From contig JBHYFN010000006.1 in assembly GCA_051859505.1 (NCBI GenBank), positions 54,467 to 118,466 on the forward strand: DNA of 64,000 nucleotides, given 5' to 3'. Each line of letters opens with the position of its first letter. Positions within the stretch are counted from its first letter, which is position 1. A program made the position numbers and the translations under genes. The notes beneath the pieces are model-generated. The model worked only from the letters and a program-made list of their open reading frames with translations, had not been told where the DNA came from and did not search any database. Shown here one piece after another: positions 8,734-18,190 of this stretch. Origin of the DNA: JAFIEN01 sp051859505 (GTDB lineage Bacteria; Pseudomonadota; Alphaproteobacteria; Rhodobacterales; Rhodobacteraceae).

Positions 8734-9750
8734 CTACTTTCCGTAATACTCCCGGAACCACGCGACGAAGCGGGCGATCCCGTCGCGCACATCGGTCTCG
8801 GGTCGATAGCCTGTCAGGCGCTGCAGCAATGTCGCATCCGCCCAGGTGGCGGGCACGTCGCCGGCCTGCATCTCCATGTAGTTGCGGAGGGCCTTCTGCC
8901 CCAGGCAATCCTCGATCGCCTCGACGAAATCCAGAAGCCGCACCTTGTCGGAATTGCCGATGTTCACGATCCGGAACGGCGCCACGGGCGAGAGGCTGTC
9001 ACCCTCGGGCACAATCCCGTCGGCGGGCCGCTCGGGCACCACATCCATCAGCAGACGGATCGCGCGGACCAGGTCATCGACATAGGTGAAGTCGCGATAC
9101 ATCTCGCCGTGGTTGTAGATGTCGATCGGGCGGCCATCGAGGATCGCATCGACGAACTTGTAAAGCGCCAGATCCGGCCGCCCCCAGGGGCCATAGACGG
9201 TGAAGAAGCGGAACATCGTGGTCGGCAGGTTCCACAGATGCGCATGGGCATGGGCCATGCTTTCATTGGCCTTCTTGGTCGCGGCATAGATCGTCAGCTG
9301 GGTGTCGGCCTTCTCGGTCTCGGTGAAGGGCATGTCGGTATTGGCGCCATAGACCGAACTGGTCGAGGCCATCAGCAGATGCCGCACCTTCAGCCGCTTG
9401 GCCGCCTCCATCACATTGAAGGTGCCGATCACGTTGGCATCCAGATAGGCGCGCGGGTTTTCCAGCGAATAGCGCACCCCGGCTTGGGCGGCGAGGTGGA
9501 TGATGACATCGGGCCGAAAGTCATCGGCCATCGCATCGAACCGGGCCTGATCCTCGAGCATCCCCTCGAGGGCGGTGAAGTTCGGGGTCTGCAGCAGGAT
9601 CGCATGACGCCGCCGCTTGAGCGCGACGTCATAGTAATCCGTCATCCCGTCATAGCCCTGCACCCGGAACCCTTCGGCAAGCAGCAGCCGGGCAAGGTGA
9701 AAGCCGATGAAACCCGCGGTACCGGTGATCAGGATCCTTGCAGGCGTCAT
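8734..9750 (-). CDS. NAD-dependent UDP-glucuronate 4-epimerase-like protein
   Basis: This is a 338-aa extended SDR sugar-nucleotide epimerase. The NAD-binding GTAGFIGFHLA is at the N-terminus, and the catalytic YAATKKANE (YxxxK) follows STSSVYG. The segments FFTVYGPWGRPDLALYKF and IYNHGEMYRDFTYVDD match UDP-glucuronate 4-epimerases, which supply UDP-galacturonate for surface polysaccharide. It is preceded by a 92-nt gap after the 3-hydroxyacyl-CoA dehydrogenase gene on the same strand. No polysaccharide locus adjoins it, so its role in capsule or LPS is inferred. Confidence 0.9.
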   Translation of the reverse strand: MTPARILITGTAGFIGFHLARLLLAEGFRVQGYDGMTDYYDVALKRRRHAILLQTPNFTALEGMLEDQARFDAMADDFRPDVIIHLAAQAGVRYSLENPRAYLDANVIGTFNVMEAAKRLKVRHLLMASTSSVYGANTDMPFTETEKADTQLTIYAATKKANESMAHAHAHLWNLPTTMFRFFTVYGPWGRPDLALYKFVDAILDGRPIDIYNHGEMYRDFTYVDDLVRAIRLLMDVVPERPADGIVPEGDSLSPVAPFRIVNIGNSDKVRLLDFVEAIEDCLGQKALRNYMEMQAGDVPATWADATLLQRLTGYRPETDVRDGIARFVAWFREYYGK

Positions 9751-9842
9751 CCGGGGCGATCCGCTGTCCGCAGCCCCTCGGGCGGTTGCTCGGCCAAGGG
9801 CCGGGCGTCGGGAAAGCCGCGATCGTCAGGCATCGGGCGGGC

Positions 9843-10718
9843 CTATCGGGTCGGCACGGGCGTGTCGCCGCGATAGTCATAGAAGCCGCGGTTCGTCTTG
9901 CGACCCAGCCAGCCAGCCTCGACATATTTCGTCAGAAGCGGGCAGGGGCGGTACTTGGTATCGGCCAGCCCGTCATGCAGGACGTTCATGATCGCAAGGC
10001 AGGTATCGAGGCCGATGAAATCGGCAAGCTCGAGCGGCCCCATCGGATGATTCGCCCCCAGCTTCATCGAGACATCAATGGACCGGACCGATCCGACGCC
10101 TTCATAAAGCGTATAGATCGCCTCGTTGATCATCGGCATCAGGATCCGGTTGACGATGAAGGCGGGGAAATCCTCCGAGCTTGACGCCGTCTTGCCCAGC
10201 CGTTCGACAACGCCGAGGCAGGCTTCGAACGTCTCCTTGTCGGTGGCGATGCCGCGGATCAGCTCGACCAGCTGCATCACCGGGACGGGGTTCATGAAAT
10301 GGAACCCCATGAACTTTTCCGGCCGGTCGGTCCGCGCCGCGAGCCGCGTGATCGAGATCGACGAGGTGTTCGAGGTCAGGATCGTGTCGGGGCCCAGGTG
10401 ATCGCGCAACCCGTCGAAGATCGCGTTCTTGACATCCTCCCGTTCGGTCGCCGCCTCGATGACAAGGTCGGTCGGGCCAAGCTCTTCCAGCTTCAGGGTC
10501 GGAACGATCCGGGCCAGCGCCGCCTGCTTGTCCTCGGCCGAGATGGTGCCGCGGTTCAGCTGACGGTCCATGTTACGGCTGATGGTGGCCAGAGCGGCGT
10601 CGAGGGTCGTTTCGCTCGTGTCGGTGATCAGGACGTCATATCCCGCCAGCGCAAGGACATGGGCAATCCCGTTGCCCATCTGCCCGGCGCCCACGACGCC
10701 AACCCTTTGAATGCTCAT
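9843..10718 (-). CDS. 3-hydroxybutyryl-CoA dehydrogenase
   Basis: This 291-aa NAD-dependent dehydrogenase would interconvert 3-hydroxybutyryl-CoA and acetoacetyl-CoA. The Rossmann motif GVVGAGQMGNGIAHVLA opens the protein. The catalytic-His segment is GFHFMNPVPVMQLVELI. SEDFPAFIVNRILMPMINEA and NHPMGPLELADFIGLDTC are typical of the C-terminal dimerisation domain. Start 10718 (MSIQRVG) gives the usual family length. The electron-transfer flavoprotein genes lie close by, with a reversed DUF6473 gene between them, which fits a fatty-acid or butyrate/PHB metabolic neighbourhood. Confidence 0.95.
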   Translation of the reverse strand: MSIQRVGVVGAGQMGNGIAHVLALAGYDVLITDTSETTLDAALATISRNMDRQLNRGTISAEDKQAALARIVPTLKLEELGPTDLVIEAATEREDVKNAIFDGLRDHLGPDTILTSNTSSISITRLAARTDRPEKFMGFHFMNPVPVMQLVELIRGIATDKETFEACLGVVERLGKTASSSEDFPAFIVNRILMPMINEAIYTLYEGVGSVRSIDVSMKLGANHPMGPLELADFIGLDTCLAIMNVLHDGLADTKYRPCPLLTKYVEAGWLGRKTNRGFYDYRGDTPVPTR

Positions 10719-10774
10719 CGCCTTGGTCCCTGTTCTGCTGCCGTGCAGCATAGGCCCCAGCATGGTGCCGCTTC

Positions 10775-10791
10775 AAGGGCAGTCTGCCCTT
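10775..10791. other. Small inverted repeat in a divergent intergenic region
   Basis: AAGGGCA and TGCCCTT flank GTC in the 175-nt spacer between the divergent dehydrogenase and DUF6473 genes. It could be an operator; there is no further evidence. Confidence 0.35.
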
Positions 10792-10893
10792 CGGCGGAAC
10801 ATGCGGACAATCCATTACAAATCCAAGACTTAGAAGATTCGAAAGACTTTGCGGAGAATCTGCCCCCGGGTAGATCAGAGAGTGGTGGGAACC

Positions 10894-11733
10894 ATGAAAC
10901 ACGACACGCTTGCAGAAGCGGGGCTAAGCTATGGCCTTTGCAGATATGGCAATTCGCGGCTTCTTTTCCGGGGTCCGCGCAAATCCCTTGACGGCCGCTA
11001 CATCGCCTTTGTCGGTGGTACCGAAACCTATGGCAAGTTCATAGAGCGCCCCTTCCCCACTCTGGTCGAGGAGCTTCTGGGCGAAAGATGCGTCAACTTC
11101 GGCTGTGTGAATGCCTCGATCGACGCTTTCATGAACGAGGCCACGGTGCAGGCCGCCTGTCAGGATGCCACGATGACCGTGATCCAGATCATGGGCGCGC
11201 AGAACATGTCCAACCGCTTCTATACGGTGCATCCGCGCCGCAATGACCGGTTTCTCAGGGCCTCGACCGTGCTGAAGGCCGTCTTTCCCGAGGTGGATTT
11301 CAGCGACATCTGCTTCACCCGCCATCTTCTGAGCCATCTGCACGAGGTCGCGCCCGAGCGTTTCTCGATCGTCGTGACCGAATTGCAGCAGGCCTGGGTC
11401 GCACGGATGCGGGCCTTCCTCAACGAAATCGGGCCAAGGGTGATCCTGCTCTGGTTCGCCGATCACCTGCCCTCCGACATGCCCTGGGAGGAACGGCAGG
11501 ACCCTTTCCGCGCGGAACCTCTGCTGATCACGCGCAAGATGGTCGACAGCCTGCGCCCGCTGGTGCGCGGCGTGGTCATGGCACAGCCTTCGGCGCGGGC
11601 CATGGCAAACCGGACCGAGGGGATGGTCCACACGCCGGTTCAGTCGGCCGCGGCGGCAGAGCTGATGGGCCCGGCGGCCCATGTCGAAGCGGCCGAGGCC
11701 CTGACCCAGACCCTGCGCGCGTCATTGCAATAG
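10894..11733 (+). CDS. DUF6473-like protein of unknown function
   Basis: This 279-aa protein resembles the DUF6473 family seen mainly in Rhodobacterales; I recognise the LLFRGPRKSLDGRYIAFVGG and ETYGKFIERPFP segments. It has no signal peptide, membrane segment or obvious catalytic motif, although an early GGTETYG turn and VNASIDAF resemble SGNH-hydrolase-like blocks. Start is the ATG at 10894, with GGTGGGA about 4 nt upstream; 15 upstream codons are in frame but less likely. It sits reversed between the hydroxyacyl-CoA dehydrogenase gene and etfBA. Function is unknown. Confidence 0.75.
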   Translation: MKHDTLAEAGLSYGLCRYGNSRLLFRGPRKSLDGRYIAFVGGTETYGKFIERPFPTLVEELLGERCVNFGCVNASIDAFMNEATVQAACQDATMTVIQIMGAQNMSNRFYTVHPRRNDRFLRASTVLKAVFPEVDFSDICFTRHLLSHLHEVAPERFSIVVTELQQAWVARMRAFLNEIGPRVILLWFADHLPSDMPWEERQDPFRAEPLLITRKMVDSLRPLVRGVVMAQPSARAMANRTEGMVHTPVQSAAAAELMGPAAHVEAAEALTQTLRASLQ

Positions 11734-11747
11734 GGCTGCAATAGGAA
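11726..11747 (+). repeat. 11-bp tandem duplication containing a stop codon
   Basis: TGCAATAGGGC (11726-11736) is followed immediately by TGCAATAGGAA (11737-11747). The first copy holds the TAG stop of the DUF6473 gene (11731-11733), and the second carries a TAG shifted by 11 nt. Confidence 0.8.
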
Positions 11748-11749
11748 AA

Positions 11750-11771
11750 GGCCCGATCCGAAGATCGGGCC
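11750..11771. terminator. Bidirectional terminator between DUF6473 and etfA genes
   Basis: GGCCCGATC (11750-11758) and GATCGGGCC (11763-11771) form a perfect 9-bp stem with a CGAA tetraloop between two convergent genes. An A-rich stretch precedes it (GGAAAAGG), giving a T-tract for etfBA transcripts on the minus strand. Confidence 0.75.
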
Positions 11772-11796
11772 CCTGCCTGCACGGCCTTGGCAGGCC

Positions 11797-12723
11797 CTAG
11801 AGTTTCTCGGTCAGCTCGGGCACGACCGCGAAAAGGTCGCCGACAAGACCGTAATCGGCCACCTGAAAGATCGGCGCCTCTTCATCCTTGTTGATGGCGA
11901 CGATGATCTTGCTGTCCTTCATGCCGGCAAGATGCTGGATCGCGCCCGAGATGCCCACGGCGACATAGAGGTCGGGGGCGACCACCTTACCGGTCTGGCC
12001 CACCTGCCAGTCGTTCGGCGCATAGCCCGAATCGACCGCGGCCCGGCTGGCACCCACGGCGGCGCCCAGCTTGTCGGCAAGCGTCTCGATTATGGCGAAA
12101 TCTTCTTTCGAGCCGACCCCGCGCCCGCCCGAGACAACCACCCCGGCCGAGGTGAGTTCGGGCCGGTCATTCGCGGCAACCTTGTCCTCGACCCATTCCG
12201 ACAGGGCCGGATCGCTTGCGGCATCCACCGCGCTGACCGCGGCCGACCCGCCCATCGGGGCGGCGTCAAAGCCGGCGGTGCGGATCGTCAGAACCTTGAC
12301 CGCATCCGAGGATTTCACCGTCTGCAGCGCATTGCCGGCATAGATCGGACGCTCGAACGTGTCGCCGTCGATCACGGCGGTCACATCGGAAATCACCATG
12401 ACATCCAGCAGCGCTGCCACACGCGGCATGATGTTCTTGGCATCCGTGGTAGAGGGCGCGACGACGTGGCTGTAGCCGCCCGCCAACCCGACGATCAGCG
12501 CGGCGGTCGGTTCGGCCAGCCGGTGCCCGTAAAGCGGCGCCTCGGCCACCAGAACCTTGGCCACGCCCGCGATCTGCGCCGCTTCCGCCGCCGCATCCGC
12601 CGCACGCGCGCCGGTGCACAGCACCGTCACCTCGCCCAGCGCCTGCGCCGCCGACACCGCCTTGGCGGTCGCGTCCAGGGCCAGTTGCCCGTCCGTCACT
12701 TCACCGATCAGAAGAACAGCCAT
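11797..12723 (-). CDS. etfA: Electron transfer flavoprotein subunit alpha
   Basis: This 308-aa FAD-binding alpha subunit of ETF would pass electrons from acyl-CoA dehydrogenases toward ETF-ubiquinone oxidoreductase. The C-terminal FAD domain shows VVVSGGRGVGSKEDF, GAAVGASRAAVDSG, VGQTGKVVAPDLYVAVGISGAIQH and VAINKDEEAPIF, all classic EtfA blocks. It is the second gene of etfB-etfA: its ATG overlaps the etfB TGA by one base, implying translational coupling. A perfect hairpin terminator follows. Confidence 0.97.
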   Translation of the reverse strand: MAVLLIGEVTDGQLALDATAKAVSAAQALGEVTVLCTGARAADAAAEAAQIAGVAKVLVAEAPLYGHRLAEPTAALIVGLAGGYSHVVAPSTTDAKNIMPRVAALLDVMVISDVTAVIDGDTFERPIYAGNALQTVKSSDAVKVLTIRTAGFDAAPMGGSAAVSAVDAASDPALSEWVEDKVAANDRPELTSAGVVVSGGRGVGSKEDFAIIETLADKLGAAVGASRAAVDSGYAPNDWQVGQTGKVVAPDLYVAVGISGAIQHLAGMKDSKIIVAINKDEEAPIFQVADYGLVGDLFAVVPELTEKL

Positions 12724-13481
12724 CAGACAGCCCCCGCCTCTTTCAGTTTCTCGACCAGCTCATCGACCGACTTGACCACGATCCCCGCCTTGCGCGCGGG
12801 CGGTTCGGCCGTCTTCACGACGCTCAGGCGCGGTGCCACCTCGACGCCGTAATCGGCGGGCGTCTTTTCATCGAGCGGCTTCTTCTTCGCCTTCATGATA
12901 TTGGGCAGCGAGGCATAGCGCGGCTCGTTCATGCGCAGGTCGACGGTCACGACAGCGGGCATTTTCACCCTGATCGACTGCAAGCCCCCGTCCACCTCGC
13001 GGGTGACGGTGGCGGCATCGCCCTCGACCGCAAGCTCGGAGGCAAAGGTCGCCTGCGCCCAGCCCAGAAGCGCGGCCAGCATCTGCCCGGTGGCGTTCAT
13101 GTCATTGTCGATCGCCTGCTTGCCGCAGAGGACAAGGCCCGGAGCCTCTTCCTTGACGATGGCGGCAAGGATCTTGGCCACGGCCAGCGGTTCGATATCC
13201 TGATGCACATCCTCGGAGGCCACGACGAGGATCGCCCGGTCCGCCCCCATTGCCAGCGCCGTGCGCAGCGTTTCCTGCGCCTGTTTCACGCCGATGGACA
13301 CCGCGACCACCTCTTCGGCCTTCCCGGCCTCTTTCAGGCGGATCGCCTCTTCGACGGCAATCTCGTCAAACGGGTTCATCGACATCTTCACATTGGCAAG
13401 ATCGACCCCGGATCCGTCGGCCTTGACCCGGACCTTCACGTTATAGTCGATCACGCGCTTCACAGGCACGAGGACCTTCAT
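12723..13481 (-). CDS. etfB: Electron transfer flavoprotein subunit beta
   Basis: This 252-aa AMP-binding beta subunit pairs with EtfA. It starts MKVLVPVKRVIDYNVKV, contains MSMNPFDEIAVEEAIRLKEAG and ends in the domain around GLQSIRVKMPAVVTVDLRMNEPRY, including the ETF beta signature. The start at 13481 gives exactly the common family length. The 113-nt region upstream, to the quinone-oxidoreductase stop at 13595, probably contains the operon promoter; I see no definite promoter in it. Confidence 0.97.
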   Translation of the reverse strand: MKVLVPVKRVIDYNVKVRVKADGSGVDLANVKMSMNPFDEIAVEEAIRLKEAGKAEEVVAVSIGVKQAQETLRTALAMGADRAILVVASEDVHQDIEPLAVAKILAAIVKEEAPGLVLCGKQAIDNDMNATGQMLAALLGWAQATFASELAVEGDAATVTREVDGGLQSIRVKMPAVVTVDLRMNEPRYASLPNIMKAKKKPLDEKTPADYGVEVAPRLSVVKTAEPPARKAGIVVKSVDELVEKLKEAGAV

Positions 13482-13594
13482 CGGCGTCTCCTTGGACATG
13501 CGTGGCTTCCGGCCGGACATAGCGCGAGGAAACCGGCCGCGACAGTGCAAAATCGACGCGGCAGGGGCCTAAGACGCCAGTAGCGGCCATAGTT

Positions 13595-14566
13595 TCAGCC
13601 TATACGCAGGACGATCTTGCCGATGTGGTCGCCCGATTCCATGCGGGCATGGGCAAGGTTTGCCTCCTCCAGCGGGAATTCGCTGTCCATCACCGGGGCG
13701 ATGCGGCCTGCATCCAGCAGCGGCCAGACCTTTTCGCGCAGGGCGGATGCGATGCGGGCCTTGGCAAGGTCCGACTGCGGCCGGAGGGTCGAGCCGGTGA
13801 TCGTGAGCCGGCGCATCATCAGCGGCGCCAGGTTCAGCTCCATCTTCGGGCCTTGCAGGAAGGCGATCTGCACCAGCCTACCTTCATCCGCCAGCGCGCT
13901 CAGGTTGCGCTGGGTGTAGCTGCCTCCGACCATGTCGAGGATGACATTCGCCCCTCCCGCCTCTTTCAGGACGACGACGAAATCCTCGTCGCGGTAGTTG
14001 ATGGCCCTTTCGGCGCCAAGGCCCTTGCAGGCGCGGCATTTTTCGGGGCTTCCCGCCGTGGCAAAGACCCGCGCGCCAAAGGCATGGGCCAGCTGGATGG
14101 CCGTGGTCCCGATGCCGGACGATCCGCCGTGGACAAGAAAGACCTCTCCCCCCGATAGCCCGGCCCGCATGAAGACATTGGACCAGACTGTGAAGAATGT
14201 CTCGGGCAGGCAGGCCGCCTCGCGCTGGGTCATGCCGGCGGGAACAGGCAGGCAATGGCTGGCCGCGGTTACGGCGAACTCGGCATAGGATCCGCCGGGA
14301 AAGAGGCCGCAGACCCTGTCGCCCACCGCCAGCCCGTCCACACCGGGGCCAAGCGCTTCGACCGTGCCGGCCCCTTCGAGGCCCGGAAGATCGCTTGCTC
14401 CCTTGGGCGGCGCGTAAAGGCCGGCCCGTTGCAGCGCATCCGGGCGATTCACCCCGGCCCATTCCAGCCGGACAAGCACCTGCCCATGCGCGGGCTGCGG
14501 CACGGGTCGTTCGACCGGGATCAGCACCTCGGGGCCGCCCGGCCTTTCGATGGCAACAGCGCGCAT
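13595..14566 (-). CDS. Zinc-type NAD(P)H quinone oxidoreductase (PIG3-like)
   Basis: This 323-aa MDR-superfamily reductase probably reduces quinones or related carbonyls with NADPH. It has the GroES-like region AGVNRPDALQRAGLY, then LEGAGTVEALGPGV, and the nucleotide-binding HGGSSGIGTTAIQLA block. No structural-zinc cysteine cluster is evident, as in quinone reductases of the PIG3/Qor class. The start at 14566 (MRAVAIERPGGPEVL) lies 7 nt past the COQ9-like gene stop, so the two are probably co-transcribed. Confidence 0.88.
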   Translation of the reverse strand: MRAVAIERPGGPEVLIPVERPVPQPAHGQVLVRLEWAGVNRPDALQRAGLYAPPKGASDLPGLEGAGTVEALGPGVDGLAVGDRVCGLFPGGSYAEFAVTAASHCLPVPAGMTQREAACLPETFFTVWSNVFMRAGLSGGEVFLVHGGSSGIGTTAIQLAHAFGARVFATAGSPEKCRACKGLGAERAINYRDEDFVVVLKEAGGANVILDMVGGSYTQRNLSALADEGRLVQIAFLQGPKMELNLAPLMMRRLTITGSTLRPQSDLAKARIASALREKVWPLLDAGRIAPVMDSEFPLEEANLAHARMESGDHIGKIVLRIG

Positions 14567-14573
14567 CACTGCG

Positions 14574-15281
14574 TCATGCTCCGGCGTCGGGCGTGGTCGT
14601 GTGGCCCGGAACATCGTCCCGAGGCTGTGTCCGGGGCGGGCGGATCATCGCGCCCAGCCGGTCAAGCGGCGCAAGGAAGGGCTTGACCACGGGATTGCTG
14701 CGCACCTGCGCCTTGGCCTTTTCGAACTGCATGACCTCGGAAATCCGGCGGTCGATGAAGGCATCGGTCGCCTGCTGATCGAAACTGTCGTCCCCCAGCC
14801 AGTACAGCACCGTCGCCGCATAGACGGCAGAAAGGCTGGCGCGTTTGGTGTACCAGTTCACATCCTCGGCGGTGTCCCCAAGCTCGGACCAGAGCAGATC
14901 CGCCGTTCCCCAGATCAGCCGCGCCCCTTCGGCCGCCAGATGGGGCAGGGCGAACAGGGCGCTGGCGCGGCGCACCGCTTCGCGGTCGGTCATGGCATCC
15001 AGACGCGCCCGGATCGCGAAAGCGACCCTGTCGCGGATGCGCATATCGTCAAGCGGCGCACGGCGCAGCGCCTCGACCATCGCCCGGTCGCCTTCCCGAT
15101 GATAGGCCACGGCCAGATCCACCGCGCCACGCGGGCACAGAAGCCGCGCCTCGGTCCGGTCCATCCCGGACCGGGTCACGGCAAGGTCAAAGGCCTTCTG
15201 CGACCAGCCGTCATAGGGAACTTCGGGAAGGATATGGTCCAGAAGCGTCTGGACCTTCGGGTCGATGGACGACGGCTGCAT
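14574..15281 (-). CDS. COQ9-family ubiquinone biosynthesis protein
   Basis: This is a 235-aa COQ9 homologue, a lipid-binding TetR-fold protein that in mitochondria presents ubiquinone intermediates to the hydroxylase Coq7. Recognisable parts are VPYDGWSQKAFDLAV at the N-terminus and the central LWSELGDTAEDVNWYTKRASLSAVYAAT region split around TVLYWLGD, typical of the family. The C-terminal tail is proline-rich. It is first in a two-gene unit with the quinone oxidoreductase. Its promoter would be within the 108-nt divergent spacer shared with rpsU. Confidence 0.92.
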   Translation of the reverse strand: MQPSSIDPKVQTLLDHILPEVPYDGWSQKAFDLAVTRSGMDRTEARLLCPRGAVDLAVAYHREGDRAMVEALRRAPLDDMRIRDRVAFAIRARLDAMTDREAVRRASALFALPHLAAEGARLIWGTADLLWSELGDTAEDVNWYTKRASLSAVYAATVLYWLGDDSFDQQATDAFIDRRISEVMQFEKAKAQVRSNPVVKPFLAPLDRLGAMIRPPRTQPRDDVPGHTTTPDAGA

Positions 15282-15309
15282 CGGGCGCTCCTGTTCTTTG
15301 GTGCTACCC

Positions 15310-15338
15310 TAGACAAGCTAGGGGCGCTTTGCTATACG
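15310..15338 (+). promoter_or_regulatory. Predicted sigma70-type promoter of rpsU
   Basis: TAGACA (15310-15315) and TATACG (15333-15338) are separated by 17 nt, about 50 nt before the rpsU start. Both hexamers are near consensus. Confidence 0.6.
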
Positions 15339-15389
15339 GCCACCTCCTGCAAATTTTGCAATCCAACCTAGAAAGGTGGTGAAAACCAC

Positions 15390-15596
15390 ATGCAGGTCAG
15401 TGTTCGCGACAACAACGTCGATCAGGCCCTCCGGGCCCTGAAAAAGAAGTTGCAGCGTGAAGGCGTGTTCCGCGAGATGAAGCTCAAGCAGCATTTCGAG
15501 AAGCCGTCGGAAAAGAAAGCGCGCGAAAAGGCCGAGGCGATTCGTCGCCAGCGCAAGCTCGCCCGCAAGAAGCTGCAGCGCGAAGGCATGCTCTGA
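15390..15596 (+). CDS. rpsU: 30S ribosomal protein S21
   Basis: This 68-aa small-subunit protein, rich in Lys and Arg, begins MQVSVRDNNVDQALRALKKK and is typical of alphaproteobacterial S21. S21 helps base-pairing between the anti-Shine-Dalgarno end of 16S rRNA and mRNA. A strong AAAGGTGGTG ribosome-binding site precedes it. It is monocistronic here, with its own promoter-like element upstream and a hairpin terminator downstream. Confidence 0.97.
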   Translation: MQVSVRDNNVDQALRALKKKLQREGVFREMKLKQHFEKPSEKKAREKAEAIRRQRKLARKKLQREGML

Positions 15597-15626
15597 AGCA
15601 CGCTTCGACGTGAAGCGAAACAGATG

Positions 15627-15656
15627 ACCCCCGTGGCCCAGCCTCGGGGGTTTGTC
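15627..15656 (+). terminator. Rho-independent terminator of rpsU
   Basis: ACCCCCG (15627-15633) pairs with CGGGGGT (15645-15651), with an inner GGC/GCC extension. T-rich bases follow directly. It lies 31 nt after the rpsU stop. Confidence 0.75.
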
Positions 15657-15704
15657 GTTTGTGCCGGGCGGTTCCGGCCAGAACCCCCCTAGCTGTCCTG
15701 CGGA

Positions 15705-16301
15705 TCAGAACCGGTAAAGGACAAAGGCCGGCACCAGCGCCCCTAGCGCCATGAAGCCCAGCCCGGCCATCAGGTAGACGCCATCACGCGACAGGATGCT
15801 GACCGAAAAGCAGACAATCGCCGCGCCAAGGATCGACGAGGACAGCGGCACCAGCTCAAGGAAAGGCATCATCAGCCCCGCGATGATGCAGGCGATCGGG
15901 GCCAGCAACCGCACCGGCCACCTTTGCAGGAAGCCCAGACGCGGCTGGGTATGGCGATCCACCCATCCGCCCCACCTCTCCAGCCTCGCGATCATCGAGG
16001 CCACCCGATGCCCCGGCAGGCTGCGCCGGGTCAGGATCGCGGGCAGCCACAGATGCCGGCGTCCGATCAGCAGCTGGGTCGCGATCAGGGCTATCGTCAG
16101 GCCGCAGACCGTGGGCAGGAAGAATATCCCCGACAGCGGAGAGACGACGATCAGCGCCGGCACCATCAGCGCGGGCACGAAGGAGGCCGGGCCGAATTCC
16201 TGCAGCAGTTCGCCAAGGCTGACCTGCGGCCGACCCTGCATCGTCTTTACCTTGTCGATGATCTCACCGACAGGTCGTGCATCCGCGAGGGGGGCGGCCA
16301 T
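15705..16301 (-). CDS. ExoD-family exopolysaccharide-related membrane protein
   Basis: This 198-aa protein has a short cytoplasmic N-terminus (VSLGELLQEFG) and about four to five membrane segments, matching the ExoD family named from Rhizobium exopolysaccharide mutants. Conserved features include PALMVPALIVVSPLSG, FLPTVCGLTIALIA and the LARLLERWGGW-like segment, read here as IARLERWGGWVDRHTQPR. The biochemical function of ExoD proteins is unclear; a role in membrane or surface homeostasis is likely. It is a single gene, not in an exo cluster. Confidence 0.85.
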   Translation of the reverse strand: MAAPLADARPVGEIIDKVKTMQGRPQVSLGELLQEFGPASFVPALMVPALIVVSPLSGIFFLPTVCGLTIALIATQLLIGRRHLWLPAILTRRSLPGHRVASMIARLERWGGWVDRHTQPRLGFLQRWPVRLLAPIACIIAGLMMPFLELVPLSSSILGAAIVCFSVSILSRDGVYLMAGLGFMALGALVPAFVLYRF

Positions 16302-16370
16302 TCTGGGCTCACGCTGCTACAGCCGCCCTTATCTGCTCTGCGCGTGGTCACGTTTCAAGGGGTGCTCCCC

Positions 16371-16412
16371 CCCGGTCACATCGCCCCGGTCACACCCCCC
16401 CGGTCACACCGG
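16371..16412 (-). repeat. 14-bp tandem array carrying three lrp stop copies
   Basis: Three 14-bp units share CCCGGTCACA. Each contains TCA, a TGA on the minus strand, at 16376-16378, 16390-16392 and 16404-16406. The last one is the actual lrp stop. A 14-nt period places the three stops in all three frames. Confidence 0.85.
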
Positions 16413-16862
16413 CAGCGCGGTCGTCTGGCGAACGGTGCGCAGCGCGAATGAGGACTGCATCTGCGCGATCCCCGGCAGCGTGGCAAGCGAGCGGCGATGG
16501 ATGCGGGCGAAATCCTCGGTATCGCGGGCCACCACCTTGAGGAGGTAGTCGGCAGACCCCGCCATCAGATGACATTCCAGCACTTCGGGCACCCGGGCGA
16601 CCGCGCGTTCGAAGGCATCCAGCACCTCGTCTGCCTGCCCGCTAAGCGTGATCTCGACGAAAACGGTGGTCTGCCGGCCCAGCTTGCGCGGATCCAGCAG
16701 GGCGACATAGCCGCTGATGTATCCTTCGCTTTCAAGCCGCTGGACGCGGCGGTGACAGGCCGATTGCGACAGGTTCACCCGCTCCGAAAGCTCGGCATTC
16801 GACATCCGCCCCTTGCGCTGTAGCGATTCGAGGATCCTGCGGTCGATGCTGTCCAGATCCAT
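16404..16862 (-). CDS. Lrp/AsnC-family transcriptional regulator
   Basis: This 152-aa regulator has an N-terminal winged HTH (DRRILESLQRKGRMSNAELSERV split by the recognition-helix segment LSQSACHRRVQRLESEG) and a C-terminal RAM effector domain (CHLMAGSADYLLKVVARD). It is divergently oriented to alanine dehydrogenase with a 137-nt spacer, the arrangement seen for Lrp-type activators of ald (AldR/BkdR-like), so it very likely senses an amino acid such as alanine and controls ald and itself. Its stop codon is tandemly triplicated. Confidence 0.92.
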   Translation of the reverse strand: MDLDSIDRRILESLQRKGRMSNAELSERVNLSQSACHRRVQRLESEGYISGYVALLDPRKLGRQTTVFVEITLSGQADEVLDAFERAVARVPEVLECHLMAGSADYLLKVVARDTEDFARIHRRSLATLPGIAQMQSSFALRTVRQTTALPV

Positions 16863-16999
16863 GTCTGCAATATTCCTTCTTGTTCCCGGCCATCGGCCGA
16901 AGATTCTCCCTTATCCTAAGCGAGGAGACGAAGAGATTCACGGGATTTTGTCAGAGCTTGGCGCAATCCTCTCTCCCAACAGGGCGAAGGAGGATCGGC

Positions 17000-18115
<1,116 letters not shown>

Positions 18116-18126
18116 AGCGCCCGCGA

Positions 18127-18153
18127 CCCGGAGACCCCGGAGCCCCCGGAGCC
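18127..18153 (+). repeat. 9-bp tandem repeat after ald
   Basis: Three 9-bp units (CCCGGAGAC, then CCCGGAGCC twice) begin 11 nt after the ald stop and run into the adjoining hairpin. Confidence 0.75.
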
Positions 18154-18172
18154 GGCGAGTTGACCGGCTCCG
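18147..18172. terminator. Hairpin between convergent ald and mscL
   Basis: CGGAGCCGG (18147-18155) and CCGGCTCCG (18164-18172) form a 9-bp stem with an 8-nt loop. There is no clear T-tract, but it lies between convergent genes and is a plausible bidirectional terminator. Confidence 0.55.
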
Positions 18173-18190
18173 ACCGTTCCGAACGGCGGC

